Shown one piece after another: positions 9,358 to 16,773 of a stretch of DNA of 29,300 nt. Origin of the DNA: Pseudomonadota bacterium. Its GTDB lineage: Bacteria; Pseudomonadota; Alphaproteobacteria; Rhizobiales; Rhizobiaceae. Position numbers and translations under genes: made by a program. The notes beneath the pieces were generated by a model that had not been told where the DNA came from, did no database searches, and saw nothing but the letters and a program-made list of their open reading frames with translations. The stretch covers positions 1-29,300 of the forward strand of contig JAEYDD010000013.1 of assembly GCA_023404095.1 (NCBI GenBank), written 5' to 3'. How positions within the stretch are numbered: the stretch's first letter is position 1; each line of letters opens with the position of its first letter.

Positions 9358-10812
9358 TCACATGTACCTCGTGTAGTCAGAACTGACCTTTCCATCGCCG
9401 ACATACTTCAGGACTTCACCCACCTTGCGCGCCGCCCGGATCGGGATCGGCAGCTTCTGGTTCATCTGGGTGGAATTCCAATTGATCTTCGTCATCGACA
9501 AGACCTCCTTGGCGACCTGAGCAACAGTGCTATCGCTCGTCCTGTGCGGGCACAGCAGCAAGGGCCGAGGGTCGTACATTCCTGGATATGTGCCGTAATA
9601 GGGGATGCTGCCGTTGGTGTAGAGAAGACCTTTTCCGTCCAACTCGACGAAAGTCCCGCGCATCACGGGATAATTGCCGTCTCGCAGCACCTTGATGGAC
9701 GACGTTTCCTGCACCCACACGAGGTCCTTCATTTCGGTACCGACCTCTTCGAGGGCCTCCATGATGCCGTCGGCTTCCTCGTCCCGGAACCGTGATGTCT
9801 TCAGGACGATGACGCGCGCGGGAAAGTGCTTGTGGTGGCTCTTGTAGGCAGCCAGGACTTCGGCAACCAGCGCCTTGGCGTCTTTAGATGTCATGTAGGG
9901 GTGCCGACCCCTTGTTTCGGTTTGGGCGCGTCGTCCCTTCAGGATGAAGCCGCGCCCGCGCTCGTCGAACATCTGGGCAGCGCTCGTGAATAGCTGCTGT
10001 CCACCTACCTCGCGATAAAAGCTAATGCCGATATAGCACGCAGAGAACTCGCCCTCCTGGGGCATGCGCCGCCACGGAATGCGCCCGGACCCCTTGTAGT
10101 AGAGGGATGTCATGATGTTCCAGCTTCGGCCCGCCTCATCTTGGATTTTACGAGCGCTGCTTTCCTTCACTTTTCGTGGGATGATCGCCCTTTCGTCGAG
10201 GACGTCTTCCCACACGATTTGAATCGGGAACCTCAGGTGCATCGCCCTCGCCTTGAGCATTCCACGGAAGTTGGGCGCATCGGAACCTCCGTCGTCCTCT
10301 TTTTCGACCGTGCCGTCGGAATCCACTTTGGCGTTCCAGACTCGTTCGATCAGGGCGACGGGAAGCGCGACGATGGCAACGTCGGGGCGACTGCTGCCTT
10401 CCTCGATAGCGGTAAGCAGCTGCATGACTTCGTCGACTGCCATCTCGACAGCCTTGCCGTGGTGAGGCTCTTTCCTGATTTTTTCGATTTTCGCCTGTGG
10501 GATGGCTGCCGTCGCATCCTGCGCGATCTCAAACTTGCAACGATACGGATTCTGATTGCCGAGACCCGGGAAGTCGGGATGCATGTTCGGGTGCTTCTCG
10601 GACTTTCCGATGAAGCCCACGGACGCCGCTGCGAGAAACTTCTCCGTGTCCTCGACCGTCTTCGCGCTTCCGACCACCGCAATCTTGATGGTGTCGCCAC
10701 TCGCAGTCTGCAAAGGACCGGCGACAACGAGGCCCCGCCGGGGATCGGGGTCCTGATGCTTGTCGCCGAACTCGAGCTGAGGCTCTTCGAATATGGTGGA
10801 TGTAAACTTCAT
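9358..10812 (-). CDS. Short prokaryotic Argonaute (MID-PIWI), SPARDA-type partner
   Basis: A 484-residue protein with the size of a short pAgo, lacking N and PAZ domains. A MID-like half ends near MHLRFPIQIV (191-200). The PIWI half begins around CYIGISFYR (259-267) and ends with LSMTKINWNS and RAARKVGEVLKYV, the usual PIWI tail. The first catalytic Asp of cleaving Argonautes (IGID) is Ser264 here, consistent with an inactive PIWI that only binds guide and target. The ATG at 10812 overlaps the stop of the upstream nuclease-APAZ gene as ATGA; the frame extends further upstream but only as overlap with that gene. In the known family the pAgo and APAZ partner form a heterodimer that recognises invader DNA through an RNA guide and triggers the partner's effector. 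Confidence 0.87.
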   Translation of the reverse strand: MKFTSTIFEEPQLEFGDKHQDPDPRRGLVVAGPLQTASGDTIKIAVVGSAKTVEDTEKFLAAASVGFIGKSEKHPNMHPDFPGLGNQNPYRCKFEIAQDATAAIPQAKIEKIRKEPHHGKAVEMAVDEVMQLLTAIEEGSSRPDVAIVALPVALIERVWNAKVDSDGTVEKEDDGGSDAPNFRGMLKARAMHLRFPIQIVWEDVLDERAIIPRKVKESSARKIQDEAGRSWNIMTSLYYKGSGRIPWRRMPQEGEFSACYIGISFYREVGGQQLFTSAAQMFDERGRGFILKGRRAQTETRGRHPYMTSKDAKALVAEVLAAYKSHHKHFPARVIVLKTSRFRDEEADGIMEALEEVGTEMKDLVWVQETSSIKVLRDGNYPVMRGTFVELDGKGLLYTNGSIPYYGTYPGMYDPRPLLLCPHRTSDSTVAQVAKEVLSMTKINWNSTQMNQKLPIPIRAARKVGEVLKYVGDGKVSSDYTRYM

Positions 10813-12131
10813 GCCCAGTTCAACAAGTCCTTCTCGTCGTCGGTCTGGTCTTCCTTCTTCGGCGATCCCCAGACATCTTCGGGAACCCTCATAGGCAGCT
10901 CCAGCGAGGGCGGCGGCCCAAAGGCGAGCCATGGGTCGCTCGAAGTGACCGCGAAGAGGTCGTCGGACTTCGGCTCGAGGCTTGCCAGGAAACGATGCCA
11001 CATGATGACCTGGCCTCGCAGCGAGGCGCTCTTGTCCAAGCGCTTCTTCCCGGCCAAAAGCGCATCGGGATAGGTGTGCGGCGTGAACCCGTCGGTTGTG
11101 AAGTGATACGTCGGCTCGATGACGAGGAACCATTCGTCATAGAAGCTTTCGAACCGCGGGACGAAGGCGTGATGTCTGACGAACTCCACCCTGCCCTTTT
11201 CGCTCTTGCTGTTCACCGCATTCACGACGTCGGCCTCGGTGGCCTTCCTCGCGGATTCGTATTTGAAGGTTCGCGCCGTGTTCCGGGCCTTGGCCTTGAA
11301 GTAGAACAGCTTCTTTTCCTTGTCCCAGGAAAGCTCCTGGCGGACCTGATGTGACAGCGCCTGCCTCAGGAGAAAGGCAAAATTGTTGCGCTCGTCCACG
11401 TCGTCGTGGAACGCGAGAACATCGACATCGATGGCCTCGACTTGGTCGAGATCGACAATATGCCTGCACACGGAGGACCTTGGGTCGTGGAACGACCAGA
11501 ACGCATCTCCCTTGATCGCCCAGTCGAACCTTGACGGTTCCTCGACATCGAACAGGATGGCAGCCGCCTGCTTCCGAGAATATGGCGTCGTGGAAACATA
11601 TACCTCGGTGGGGAGCTTGATCGGCAGGATGTTGACGAGTGCTGATTCGCCTCCACCAAGCGGTGGCACATAGTATCCGAACCCGGCTTTGGGAACCGTC
11701 AGCGCCCCAAGACGGTCAACCGCACCTTCGTCGAGGACGTCGTCTCGCATACTGAAGTTTAGACGACGATCCTGGAACTCTTCACCTCTCGGTATTTCCT
11801 TCCAGAAGAAGGTGTTGTCCGACTGTCGGTGCAGGACGATGATGATCGGCAGATTGCTGCCGCGCCAGTAAGCGAGGTCTTCGCTCTTGAGCAGGTAGTG
11901 GAAGCCGTGGTCGTCCTCGCTAGGATACTTTCCCGCCGCCGTGGTCTTTACTTGAACGGCGATCATCTTCGCCAGGGGCTTACCGTGGTCCATGACTTCC
12001 ACGATGGCATCGATACCTGCCTCTAGCCGGGAACGCGGGTCGAACTGGAAGCCGATTTTGAGGAACTGCAGCTTCGCGGCCGTTTCACCGATCTCGCCGA
12101 CTAGCTGATTCTGCGTAACGATCTTTGCCAT
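10809..12131 (-). CDS. DUF4365 (DREN) nuclease-APAZ protein, SPARDA effector
   Basis: A 440-residue protein. Residues 1-115 form a DUF4365 domain of the PD-(D/E)XK fold: Glu13/Glu16 in VGEIGETAAK, Asp41 and Glu45 in GIDAIVE, and Gln60-Val-Lys62 in QVKTT. Residues about 150-440 look like an APAZ domain, which docks on short Argonautes, including WFLVIEPTYHFTTDG near 340-355. Nuclease-APAZ plus short pAgo is the layout of SPARDA systems, where guided target recognition unleashes indiscriminate DNase/RNase activity and kills or arrests the infected cell. The catalytic residues appear intact. The gene overlaps the pAgo gene (ATGA). No Shine-Dalgarno sequence precedes the ATG and a likely -10 box lies only about 20 bases upstream, so the leader may be very short. 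Confidence 0.85.
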   Translation of the reverse strand: MAKIVTQNQLVGEIGETAAKLQFLKIGFQFDPRSRLEAGIDAIVEVMDHGKPLAKMIAVQVKTTAAGKYPSEDDHGFHYLLKSEDLAYWRGSNLPIIIVLHRQSDNTFFWKEIPRGEEFQDRRLNFSMRDDVLDEGAVDRLGALTVPKAGFGYYVPPLGGGESALVNILPIKLPTEVYVSTTPYSRKQAAAILFDVEEPSRFDWAIKGDAFWSFHDPRSSVCRHIVDLDQVEAIDVDVLAFHDDVDERNNFAFLLRQALSHQVRQELSWDKEKKLFYFKAKARNTARTFKYESARKATEADVVNAVNSKSEKGRVEFVRHHAFVPRFESFYDEWFLVIEPTYHFTTDGFTPHTYPDALLAGKKRLDKSASLRGQVIMWHRFLASLEPKSDDLFAVTSSDPWLAFGPPPSLELPMRVPEDVWGSPKKEDQTDDEKDLLNWA

Positions 12132-12151
12132 GCCAGAATGATAGGCAAACG

Positions 12152-12159
12152 ATTGTATA
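12152..12159 (-). promoter_or_regulatory. Possible -10 box of the SPARDA operon
   Basis: On the minus strand TATACAAT sits about 21 bases before the nuclease-APAZ start codon in a 62-bp gap. A start site 6-8 bases downstream would leave a leader of about 15 bases without a ribosome site. No convincing -35 hexamer was found at standard spacing, so this is tentative. Confidence 0.35.
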
Positions 12160-12193
12160 ATGCCAATGCTTGCAACTGACTATGCCGGCCTTT

Positions 12194-12994
12194 TTACTTT
12201 AAGCATTGCCCAGCGGAGTCGGTCGCTTCGGCTGATCGAAGACCTGTTAGGACGCAAGCAGCATACCCTTCCGCTGTCGTACGATTCCGGACGGCCTGCT
12301 CATCGAACTCCGTATTTAACCCTTCTACGATCAAGGAAGCATGCCTGGCGGCATCCATCGCGAGATCGAGGAGCAGATTGAGATCGGCGTACATCGGTAA
12401 GGCGTCGGGTTCTTTGTCGAACAGCGAGTGCGCCAGCCGGCGATTACGGAAGTCGCGAATGCGCATGATCGCGGCCTCCTCCTCTGATCCTACCGCTGAA
12501 AGGCGGGCGGCTACATCGAGATAGGCTCCTATTGTTTTGCGACAGGTCTCACGGTCTCTGGCCCGATGGTCGGCTTCGATTTCCTCCATGATCGCCGCAA
12601 TTTCCGGCGAGGATGGCCCGGCCCCATCGCTGCTGAGGTCTTCGATCCCTGGAAGCCAATTCGACGCCTCAGCTTCTAGCCGCTCCTGTACGCCAGGCGC
12701 TCTGAAAAGTGCCGCCAACACTTGCACAGAGGCTTTGTCTTGGGTCTCCGGAGGGAATTTCGGGTTTTGACCAACATCGAAGATGCGGGCGATATCCATC
12801 GCCAGTTTCAGGGCAAGAGCATTCTGAACAATGCCATATGTATCGTTGTAAGCGGTATGGATGCCTTTCATGCCCGGCGGGATCACGTGGTTGCAGGCTT
12901 CCATCACCGAATGCGAAGCGACGGCGGTCCAGACGTCCTGCCTCAGCATCGGCGTGATCAATCTGATCCTTCTCAGGGCCTCTTCCACGTCCAT
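12194..12994 (-). CDS. HEPN/AbiU2-like protein
   Basis: A 266-residue, mainly helical protein. Near residues 180-189 it has RDFRNRRLAH, an R-N-x4-H type motif as in HEPN ribonucleases and the AbiU2 family (abortive infection proteins). The surrounding helices and the RQDVWTAVASHSVMEA start fit an AbiU2-like HEPN domain. Such proteins are often RNA-cleaving toxins or structural partners in immunity. The ATG is preceded by a strong GGGGGGAG sequence. It lies 205 bp downstream of the metallophosphoesterase and 62 bp upstream of the SPARDA operon on the same strand, so it could belong to either or stand alone. No separate nucleotidyltransferase or antitoxin partner is adjacent. Family call moderate, activity unproven. 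Confidence 0.6.
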   Translation of the reverse strand: MDVEEALRRIRLITPMLRQDVWTAVASHSVMEACNHVIPPGMKGIHTAYNDTYGIVQNALALKLAMDIARIFDVGQNPKFPPETQDKASVQVLAALFRAPGVQERLEAEASNWLPGIEDLSSDGAGPSSPEIAAIMEEIEADHRARDRETCRKTIGAYLDVAARLSAVGSEEEAAIMRIRDFRNRRLAHSLFDKEPDALPMYADLNLLLDLAMDAARHASLIVEGLNTEFDEQAVRNRTTAEGYAACVLTGLRSAEATDSAGQCLK

Positions 12995-13199
12995 TCACTC
13001 CCCCCGATCGCTATGGCATTCAAGCAGGTCGCATAAGCGATCCTTCGCGCAAACCAAACGTTCCGCCTGTGCGGCGAGGAAATGCGTTGAAGTCCTTCAG
13101 ATCAAGGAGCTGACCGACTCCATCCACGGTTTATCTGGTGCCGCGCGGGATCAATCTGGGCTTCCTCACCCGGGAAAAGCCGCAAATATCATCGGCCCC

Positions 13200-13967
13200 C
13201 TAAATATCTACGGTGAACGCCGGATCGAAGATCGGCCCCTCAGACGGATAGCCGCGCGGGTTCGAAACAATCCGGCTTCCCCCGAGGAAGTAATCGTTCC
13301 TGTGATGGATGTGACCATGAACCCACAAATCCGGTTGCTCTTCGATAATGAGGCTCTCGAGATCGGAGGCATAGCAAGGCGACAGCGGGTCGTCCTGGAA
13401 CTCTGTTGGGATGGAGCGGATGGACGGCGCATGATGTGTGACGACGACGGTTTTCCGCCCTCGCGCCTTCTCCAGTTCGGACGCGAGAAATGCCCTCGTC
13501 TCCTGATGTTTGCGATAGGCGTGAATTGGCCTGAACTTCTGATACGGAACCTTCGCGAATTTGATCTTCCGGTAGTCATTCATGCCGGACTGGGCAGCAG
13601 TCATTGCAAGCTGCGGGTCGGCTCCGAGCATACGGAAGTCCGTCCAAAGGGTTCCACCGATGAATCGAACGTCCTCGATGTCCACCGCGTCATTTTCGAG
13701 AAGATGAATGTTGGGATAACGGCGGGCCAGCTCCCGGGCGTCTCTGAGGCCCTCTTGAACGGCCCCCCCGTAGAACTCGTGATTTCCGGTGACAAAGATG
13801 ATGGGGAGCGAAGCGCCGATGTTATTCGCCAGCCACTCGATGCTTGGGGCAACGCCCTTTGTCAGCAGGTCGCCGGCGCAAACCAACACATCTGCTTCCA
13901 GAGAAACTGGACGCACGAAGGGAACGCCAAACTCGAGATGCAGATCGGAAATGACCCAGACCCTCAT
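13200..13967 (-). CDS. Calcineurin-like metallophosphoesterase
   Basis: A 255-residue protein with the full set of metallophosphoesterase motifs: DLHLEF (Asp8, His10), CAGDLL, GNHEFYGG, VVTHHAPS and GHIHHRND. These bind two metal ions and hydrolyse phosphomonoesters, phosphodiesters or cyclic nucleotides depending on subfamily. The ATG at 13967 is chosen because MRVWVISDLH starts the fold and a perfect GGAGG lies 8 bases upstream; an earlier in-frame ATG at 14030 adds residues that only overlap the neighbouring gene. Its start overlaps the stop of the AAA+/M41 gene as ATGA, so the two are co-translated. No signal peptide, so cytoplasmic. Substrate unknown; nucleic acid or a nucleotide signal is plausible in this setting. 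Confidence 0.87.
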   Translation of the reverse strand: MRVWVISDLHLEFGVPFVRPVSLEADVLVCAGDLLTKGVAPSIEWLANNIGASLPIIFVTGNHEFYGGAVQEGLRDARELARRYPNIHLLENDAVDIEDVRFIGGTLWTDFRMLGADPQLAMTAAQSGMNDYRKIKFAKVPYQKFRPIHAYRKHQETRAFLASELEKARGRKTVVVTHHAPSIRSIPTEFQDDPLSPCYASDLESLIIEEQPDLWVHGHIHHRNDYFLGGSRIVSNPRGYPSEGPIFDPAFTVDI

Positions 13968-15898
13968 GTTTCCGACCTCCGTCCTCGACCGCGGCTTTTC
14001 CGTGCAACCCGTGCCGAACCGGCCGCGCAAGCCACCCCAACGTCTTGCGCACTGAGCTCCAGGCTTTTGGACAGACGGACTGCGAGGCCTTCTAACTCGG
14101 CCCGCCTGGTCATGAGAATTTCACTCGCGCGTCTGTACTGCGCATCCAATCGTTGACGAACAGCTCTACGGAGCTGAGGATCGCTTAGGCGCAGGCTTTC
14201 CAGCGGTCGTCTTCCCGACCCCATGTCGGTCAGCAAGCCGTCACCGAAACCAAAACTCCTCTCCATCATGGTCGCAAAATCGGTTGCAACCGATAGATCG
14301 GCCGCCGCATCCCCTCCCGCTCCAGTAAAATGGTCGCCGAACAGGATGCGTTCCGCCGCCATGCCGGCCAGATAGATGGCGATGATGTCTTCGAAATGCT
14401 TGGCTGTTGCCATAGACGGCAGAGGTTCGTTGAACTGCGTTGCGCCGATGGGGTTCCAGCCTGATCTGGAAGGCCTGCCGCTGTTGATCGATACCTTGCC
14501 GAGGCTTGTGGGACGAAGGACGTGCCCCACGATGGCGTGGCCGATCTCGTGGACCGAGAGGCGAAAACGCTCATCGTCGGTAAAGCTCACGATCGGAGGC
14601 ATGACGTCCATGAGGTCGGATTCCGTCACCCTCCCCGGCCTTCCGGCGTGCCGTGCAGCCCGGCGTGCGTCGCGAGCAAGTTTCTCGATGTCCGCACCAG
14701 ACCAACCTTCCGTTCTCCTGCCGAATTGACCAAGCTCGGCCGGGCACGCTTCACGAAGATGAAACTCCAGAATAGCCTTCCGAGCATCTTCATCCGGCAG
14801 AGGGATATTGATGATCCGCTCCAATCGGCCCGGCCGTAGGAAAGCCGGATCGATCGCGTCTGCGTTGTTGGTAGCGGCGATCACAACCACACCCTCTCGC
14901 CCGTCCCCCGGATCAAGGCACTCGAGGAGGCCATTGATCACCTGCACCTTGTAGTCGTGGTTCGAGCTATCGTTGAAGACACCGCGGTGCCCGAAGCTGT
15001 CGAACTCGTCCAGAAAGAGAATAGCTGGGCTGGCAGCGCGAGCCGCTTGGAAAGTGCGCCTCATCGCCTTCAGCATGTCGCCGAGGTGGCCCTTCGATTG
15101 CCACGACGCTGCGGATTCGGCGACAAGCGCAACTCCGCAGGTGTTCGCCAGCGCTCGGGCATAAGTTGTCTTGCCGGACCCCGGCGGACCGCTGAGAAGA
15201 ATGCCGCGATCCACGTCCCTCCATTCAATCTCACCACGCGTCCAACGTTTGATATCGTCGGCCAATTGAAGGCCCCAGCTTTTCGCGTTCCCATAGCCCT
15301 CCATGGACTCGAGCAGAACGGTGCCAGGCTCGTAGGACCGCGGGGGAAGGTCGACTTCTGCCGTTGGCAGCGCCTTCAATTGTCGTGCAAGACGGCTAAC
15401 TGGCCGTCCGGGGCGGATTGCCAGGCGAACATCCCGTAGAGGCCTCGTAGCTAGGTAGGCGGCATCCTCTTCGGTGATTTGCACTCCGAGCTTCTTAGCG
15501 GCAGCCCTGAAGTGAATGGCACTCGGTGATGCGATTTCCGACCGTTGATCGACCATGAGCGCGAGATCACCCGAGATTTCGCCCTCATCCGTGTAGAACA
15601 GCACAGCACGGTGGACACCTCGAAACCTTGAAACCAGGTTCCAACCGGTCTGGGTGATGTCAGACGCCTCATCGACTAGCAGGGCGAACCTTCCGTCGTC
15701 ATCAATTAGACGATCCGCATCCAGCAGTTCACGGGTTGCAAGTTCATATAGTTCCACGTCGGCGGCGTTCGGGAGCTTGACTGCGACGACAAAATTCGAC
15801 GCCGACAAGAACGGTCGGATGGTGCTTCTTACCAGCATTGTGGCCACAGCAGTGGCTAGGTTCAGCGGGGGTTTAACCCGCTCCGGAAAATAGGTCAT
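13964..15898 (-). CDS. Soluble FtsH-like AAA+ ATPase with M41 metalloprotease domain
   Basis: A 644-residue protein. Residues 1-190 form an unrecognised domain with no convincing membrane helices. AAA+ module: Walker A GPPGSGKT (237-244), Walker B ILFLDEFD (293-300), second region of homology NNADAIDPAFLRPGR (344-358). Then an M41-type peptidase: zinc motif HEIGH (450-454), a YLAGMAAERILFG helix and the third-ligand region DLSVATDFA (Asp534). FtsH itself is anchored by two membrane helices near its N-terminus; here they are replaced, so this should be a cytosolic protease that unfolds and degrades particular targets. The C-terminal tail is basic. The ATG has GAGG 6 bases upstream. It follows the 203-residue gene by 39 bp and overlaps the metallophosphoesterase, forming a three-gene operon. 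It is unlikely to be housekeeping FtsH. Confidence 0.85.
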   Translation of the reverse strand: MTYFPERVKPPLNLATAVATMLVRSTIRPFLSASNFVVAVKLPNAADVELYELATRELLDADRLIDDDGRFALLVDEASDITQTGWNLVSRFRGVHRAVLFYTDEGEISGDLALMVDQRSEIASPSAIHFRAAAKKLGVQITEEDAAYLATRPLRDVRLAIRPGRPVSRLARQLKALPTAEVDLPPRSYEPGTVLLESMEGYGNAKSWGLQLADDIKRWTRGEIEWRDVDRGILLSGPPGSGKTTYARALANTCGVALVAESAASWQSKGHLGDMLKAMRRTFQAARAASPAILFLDEFDSFGHRGVFNDSSNHDYKVQVINGLLECLDPGDGREGVVVIAATNNADAIDPAFLRPGRLERIINIPLPDEDARKAILEFHLREACPAELGQFGRRTEGWSGADIEKLARDARRAARHAGRPGRVTESDLMDVMPPIVSFTDDERFRLSVHEIGHAIVGHVLRPTSLGKVSINSGRPSRSGWNPIGATQFNEPLPSMATAKHFEDIIAIYLAGMAAERILFGDHFTGAGGDAAADLSVATDFATMMERSFGFGDGLLTDMGSGRRPLESLRLSDPQLRRAVRQRLDAQYRRASEILMTRRAELEGLAVRLSKSLELSAQDVGVACAAGSARVARKSRGRGRRSET

Positions 15899-15937
15899 AA
15901 CAAGCCTCGACAGTGATGGGATGGAATACGAGCGGGC

Positions 15938-16549
15938 TTAGGCGCGTATTCGTCTCACCATCGTCTCGGGGCCGATTAGCGCCTCATCGAGTTCAACCTC
16001 GACAAGACCTTGGAGTATGAGGGAAGCCAAGCCCGCAACGGACTGAGTTTCGCGGAGGACGCGGAGGCAATCCGCAAAGGACAGCGGCCCGTTCTCGTCC
16101 AGAATGGCGAGAAGCCGTACCCGGTCCCCCAAAGGAACGTTGTGGCCCGCGTACCGCAAGAGGTCGTTGGCATTCCGCAAGCGGAAGCCATCGTAGATTT
16201 CCGATCTTTCCACAATGCGATAACGATGCGCCGTCGTAGCGGCGGCGTCCGCGATGACGCCTGCATCGAAGGGGAGTCTTCGGTCGAATGCGTCAAGCAT
16301 CCACCAGCCGCCATCGGTGTCCTGCATGCGAAGGTCCGGCACGTATGCCTTCTCCCCGACCGCCAGCGGCGGCGGATCGCATGACCACAGCAGGACGCCG
16401 GGATTCAAATCCAGAATGCAGGCTAAGTCGCGGACGACTTTAGATCGGAATGTTGGGCGTTCCGGTCCTTTGACTGGACGACGGAAGCGGGAGGGCAGAG
16501 AAGCTTCGCCAACACTGCGAAGCATCTGGTGATGTTCCAGAGACGCCAT
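15938..16549 (-). CDS. Protein with degenerate TnsA/PD-(D/E)XK-like core and winged-helix-like tail
   Basis: A 203-residue protein not confidently recognised. Residues 32-90 (FRSKVVRDLACILDL, a WSCDPPPL strand, then YVPDLRM and WWMLDAFD) resemble the layout of TnsA-like PD-(D/E)XK nucleases, where a charged helix is followed by a PD strand and an ExK strand. Here Asp72 is present but the Glu and Lys of the second strand are not, so it may bind DNA without cutting. The last 65 residues look like a winged helix (VRLLAILDENGPLSFADCL). The ATG at 16549 is used because GAGGT lies 5 bases upstream; the frame runs on to 16723 but those residues look random. It is the first gene of the operon with the AAA+/M41 protease and could supply target recognition or regulation. 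The fold call is inference. Confidence 0.6.
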   Translation of the reverse strand: MASLEHHQMLRSVGEASLPSRFRRPVKGPERPTFRSKVVRDLACILDLNPGVLLWSCDPPPLAVGEKAYVPDLRMQDTDGGWWMLDAFDRRLPFDAGVIADAAATTAHRYRIVERSEIYDGFRLRNANDLLRYAGHNVPLGDRVRLLAILDENGPLSFADCLRVLRETQSVAGLASLILQGLVEVELDEALIGPETMVRRIRA

Positions 16550-16646
16550 ACATGACCTCAATACAACCGAATGGGAACCTCCGCTTTGCGCGGTTGTGCT
16601 CAACGTATTCGTATTGGGAACATAAGGGCTTTGGTCATGGAAGGAA

Positions 16647-16675
16647 CATATAGAGAACGGAATCGCGGGAGTCAA
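16647..16675 (-). promoter_or_regulatory. Sigma70-type promoter of the protease cassette
   Basis: On the minus strand TTGACT (16670-16675) and TATATG (16647-16652) are separated by exactly 17 bp. A start near 16640 would give a leader of about 90 bases to the ATG at 16549. A 14-bp palindrome, GGGAGT-CA-ACTCCC (16667-16680), covers the -35 box and is a likely repressor or operator site. Confidence 0.55.
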
Positions 16676-16680
16676 CTCCC
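16667..16680. promoter_or_regulatory. Palindromic operator candidate over the -35 box
   Basis: GGGAGT and ACTCCC form perfect 6-bp arms around CA. The site overlaps the -35 hexamer of the minus-strand promoter and lies about 95 bp upstream of the divergent PIN-domain gene. A dimeric repressor could act here; the winged-helix-like tail of the first cassette gene makes autoregulation conceivable, but nothing proves it. Confidence 0.4.
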
Positions 16681-16773
16681 CCGTGTCGAGTTTCAGCAAA
16701 AAACAACTCTGATTTACGCTCAATTAATGACAACCGGCGATCTTACATCAAACCTTAGCGAACGTTGGCAAGA

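Noticed and set aside
9189..9404. 71-codon frame between the pAgo gene and gajA
   Set aside because: It overlaps both genes, has no clear ribosome site and no recognised similarity; the gap is more likely promoter or leader DNA.
10141..11073. 310-codon open frame on the plus strand
   Set aside because: Antisense to the short pAgo and nuclease-APAZ genes; no domain, no suitable ribosome site, and the minus strand is clearly coding.
10813..11133. N-terminal extension of the pAgo frame
   Set aside because: These 107 codons overlap the APAZ gene in another frame and look random. The ATG at 10812 overlapping the upstream stop is the natural start.
12861..14156. 431-codon open frame on the plus strand
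   Set aside because: It lies opposite the metallophosphoesterase and HEPN genes, whose motifs are complete. Its translation has no recognisable domain and is typical of antisense frames in high-GC DNA.
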